This document shows positions 7,270-8,303 of a DNA stretch of 8,303 nucleotides, one piece after another (the first letter of the stretch is position 1; each line of letters opens with the position of its first letter). The DNA lies in the NCBI GenBank assembly GCA_902783615.1, contig CACZRQ010000198.1, forward strand, positions 1 to 8,303. Reading direction: 5' to 3'. The translations under genes were made by a program, and so were the position numbers. The DNA comes from an uncultured Bacteroidales bacterium. GTDB taxonomy: Bacteria > Bacteroidota > Bacteroidia > Bacteroidales > Bacteroidaceae. The notes beneath the pieces were generated by a model that was given only the letters and a program-made list of their open reading frames with translations, was not told where the DNA came from and did not search any database.

Positions 7270-7445
7270 GAGTGTCATGAGTGTCAAGTGTCATGAGTGT
7301 CAATAAGGATTTTGAAATTCACCCTCAAAAATTGCCACAATAAGTATATATTTATATATACTTATTGTGAGCCAGAAATGACCTTCTTATCTGCCATTTT
7401 TGATTTTCTTATTGACACTCATGACACTTGACACTCATGACACTC
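7270..7445. repeat. Perfect 38-bp inverted repeat made of duplicated 16-bp units (nested hairpin element)
   Basis: The left arm (7270-7307) and right arm (7408-7445) are exact reverse complements over 38 bases and enclose 100 nt. Each arm is itself a tandem duplication: AGTGTCATGAGTGTCA occurs exactly twice on the left (7271-7286 and 7287-7302), and its complement occurs exactly twice on the right (7413-7428 and 7429-7444). The heptamer AGTGTCA or its complement therefore occurs eight times. A second perfect hairpin lies inside the loop. Complementarity stops abruptly at both outer ends. The right arm ends 7 nt before the glycosidase terminator stem. This could be a MITE-like element, a protein-binding array or a structured RNA; I cannot choose among them from sequence alone. 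Confidence 0.9.
7336..7369. repeat. Inner 15-bp perfect hairpin within the nested inverted repeat
   Basis: CACAATAAGTATATA (7336-7350) pairs perfectly with TATATACTTATTGTG (7355-7369) across the 4-nt loop TTTA. The stem reuses CAATAAG, which also occurs at the inner end of the outer left arm (7301-7307). That shared heptamer hints that the inner hairpin and the outer arms have a related origin. No U-run follows on either strand, so it does not look like a standard terminator. Confidence 0.88.
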
Positions 7446-7450
7446 AAACA

Positions 7451-7483
7451 AAATCCCCGCAGTCCATAGTGGAAAGCGGGGAT
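7451..7483 (-). terminator. Rho-independent-type terminator of the glycosidase gene
   Basis: The stem is ATCCCCGC (7453-7460) with GCGGGGAT (7476-7483), 8 bp and GC-rich. An extra 4-bp stem (TCCA 7463-7466 with TGGA 7470-7473) forms inside the loop. It lies 24 bp past the glycosidase stop codon. Read on the minus strand, the stem runs into TTTGTTTGAG, a short U-rich tail. On the plus strand it is followed by GACTGTTTTT, so weak activity in both directions is possible. Confidence 0.78.
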
Positions 7484-7507
7484 GACTGTTTTTCAGATGT
7501 TTAACTG

Positions 7508-8302
7508 TTAATACTCAAACATCTTGATGCGGAAGATGCCTACTTGTCCTACTGGAATAGTGGCTACACTGAAGCTGGTTTCGTCGCCATTTAGGCGATG
7601 ACGCAGCTCATTTCCATTAGCATCGTAGGTGATTTTATCTACAGAAGCATAAGAAATATGCTCTGCTTTGCTCTTAGAACTCTTACTGATAACCACTGAA
7701 AGTCCGCCAATACCACCAGCCACGAGGAATTCATCCTCACCAGTCTGGATAATCAACAGGCCTGCGGCCACATCCGACTGCTTCACTTCGTCCATGGTCA
7801 TACCAAACAGGTTTTCAGCACCTTGGGTGGAAGAACGCATAATGGAGATGGTGTATTTGCCCATATCAACCTTATCGGTTGCCTTGCCTTTATGGATAAA
7901 CAGACCATCCATCTGATCGGTGTATTGGTACTTCAATATCTCTGGCATGATGTGTTTCAAGGCTCCATAAGCCAACTCAATGGAGTTGTCACCGGCTGCG
8001 GCATTGTTAAAGTACCAGTTGCCATCGATGCCGAAAGGTGAGTAGCACAAGGCATCGTACTTGCCGTAAGCATAGAACGAGCGTGCTGCAGCACTCGGGT
8101 CAACGGTGGTTTCAGGAATGAACAGCGGGTTGCCCGAGAACTTGTATTCTTTGGCTACAAAGTCGAAGTGATCTACAATATAGATGTCGGGCGCGAACAG
8201 ATCTACTTCAGGAGCAGCTGCACGCCACACATCGAACGTGTGGGCAAAGGGAGCTCCAGAAGGATATTTGCCTGGCTCGGCACCCGTTTCCTGTTTCAGC
8301 CA
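7508..8302 (-). CDS. GH35/GH42-like glycoside hydrolase with DUF5597-type C-terminal domain, partial (N-terminal half outside the window)
   Basis: The frame is open from the right edge to a TAA at 7508-7510 and shows the last 264 residues; the 5' part lies beyond the window. There is a GTG at 8228-8230, but the family sequence continues upstream of it (PSGAPFAHTFDVWRAAAPEVDLFAPDIY, visible residues 14-41), so it is not the start. NPLFIPE (visible residues 58-64) matches the late-strand position where clan GH-A enzymes carry the nucleophile, making Glu64 the candidate. YDALCYSPFGID follows and closes the barrel. From about residue 125 to the end the sequence is beta-rich (KYTISIMRSS, AGLLIIQTGEDEFLVAGG), as expected for the DUF5597 module. 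Relatives are mostly assigned to beta-galactosidase-like families, so plant or host glycan degradation in the periplasm or at the cell surface is likely. The exact GH family and substrate are uncertain. Confidence 0.75.
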   Translation of the reverse strand, partial: WLKQETGAEPGKYPSGAPFAHTFDVWRAAAPEVDLFAPDIYIVDHFDFVAKEYKFSGNPLFIPETTVDPSAAARSFYAYGKYDALCYSPFGIDGNWYFNNAAAGDNSIELAYGALKHIMPEILKYQYTDQMDGLFIHKGKATDKVDMGKYTISIMRSSTQGAENLFGMTMDEVKQSDVAAGLLIIQTGEDEFLVAGGIGGLSVVISKSSKSKAEHISYASVDKITYDANGNELRHRLNGDETSFSVATIPVGQVGIFRIKMFEY

Positions 8303-8303
8303 G

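Larger units (their letters stand above)
6750..7507. other. 758-bp gene-free, structure-rich region between two convergent genes
   Basis: No reading frame here has both credible length and protein-like composition. The first part (6750-6910) shows little beyond an 8-bp distant complementarity, CATCCATC (6828-6835) with GATGGATG (6891-6898). A REP-like element follows at 6927-7008. Positions 7011-7140 are AT-rich with homopolymer runs and no clear signal. Short patches at 7127-7166 include the palindromes CTATAG and CTATATAG and two 9-nt units starting CATCGA. Separate entries cover the 22-nt-period repeat, the large nested inverted repeat and the terminator. Because both flanking genes end here, promoters for them are not expected, so this much structure needs another explanation such as a mobile-element remnant or a non-coding RNA. 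Confidence 0.75.

Noticed and set aside
7195..7302. Possible CRISPR array
   Set aside because: The repeats are two-copy or spacerless tandem units, there are no unique spacers of regular length, and no cas gene is in view.
8228..8230. GTG as the start of the glycosidase gene
   Set aside because: The conserved family sequence continues in frame upstream to the window edge, so the gene is simply cut by the window.

Overview
The window looks like a chromosomal piece from a Bacteroidales bacterium, most likely Prevotella-like. The basis is a TatC with a very long acidic and alanine-rich tail, AT-rich translation starts without strong Shine-Dalgarno sequences, a DUF5597-type glycoside hydrolase, and repeat styles that I associate with Prevotella intergenic DNA. 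The genus is inference.

Layout. Positions 2-1891 (+) hold most of tatC, cut at its 5' end by the window edge. It encodes the membrane core of the twin-arginine translocase followed by a non-membrane tail of about 400 residues. A small PNPOx-like flavin-binding protein follows 19 bp later (1911-2309, +), probably in the same transcript, and ends in a hairpin terminator (2329-2361). A very large gene (2373-6749, +) starts straight after that hairpin. Its 1458-residue product combines a Dna2-style PD-(D/E)XK nuclease, a beta-barrel, a complete superfamily 1 helicase and a C-terminal class I SAM-dependent methyltransferase-like domain. A gene for the C-terminal half of a GH35/GH42-like secreted or periplasmic glycosidase lies on the minus strand and runs off the right edge (7508-8302).

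The large gene and the glycosidase gene converge, yet 758 bp separate their stop codons. I see no credible gene in that stretch, but it is dense with structure. It has a REP-like element with two competing hairpins (6927-7008), a 22-nt-period repeat that is both direct and inverted (7195-7233), a perfect 38-bp inverted repeat built from two exact 16-bp units per arm and enclosing a second perfect 15-bp hairpin (7270-7445), and the glycosidase terminator (7451-7483).

How the genes relate. tatC and the PNPOx-like gene look like ordinary chromosomal functions. The glycosidase fits carbohydrate foraging. The nuclease-helicase-methyltransferase gene appears to be its own transcription unit. It is the best candidate here for an undescribed nucleic-acid processing or defence enzyme, and the adjacent nested hairpin is the best candidate for an undescribed non-coding or mobile element. 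Any functional link between the two is untested.
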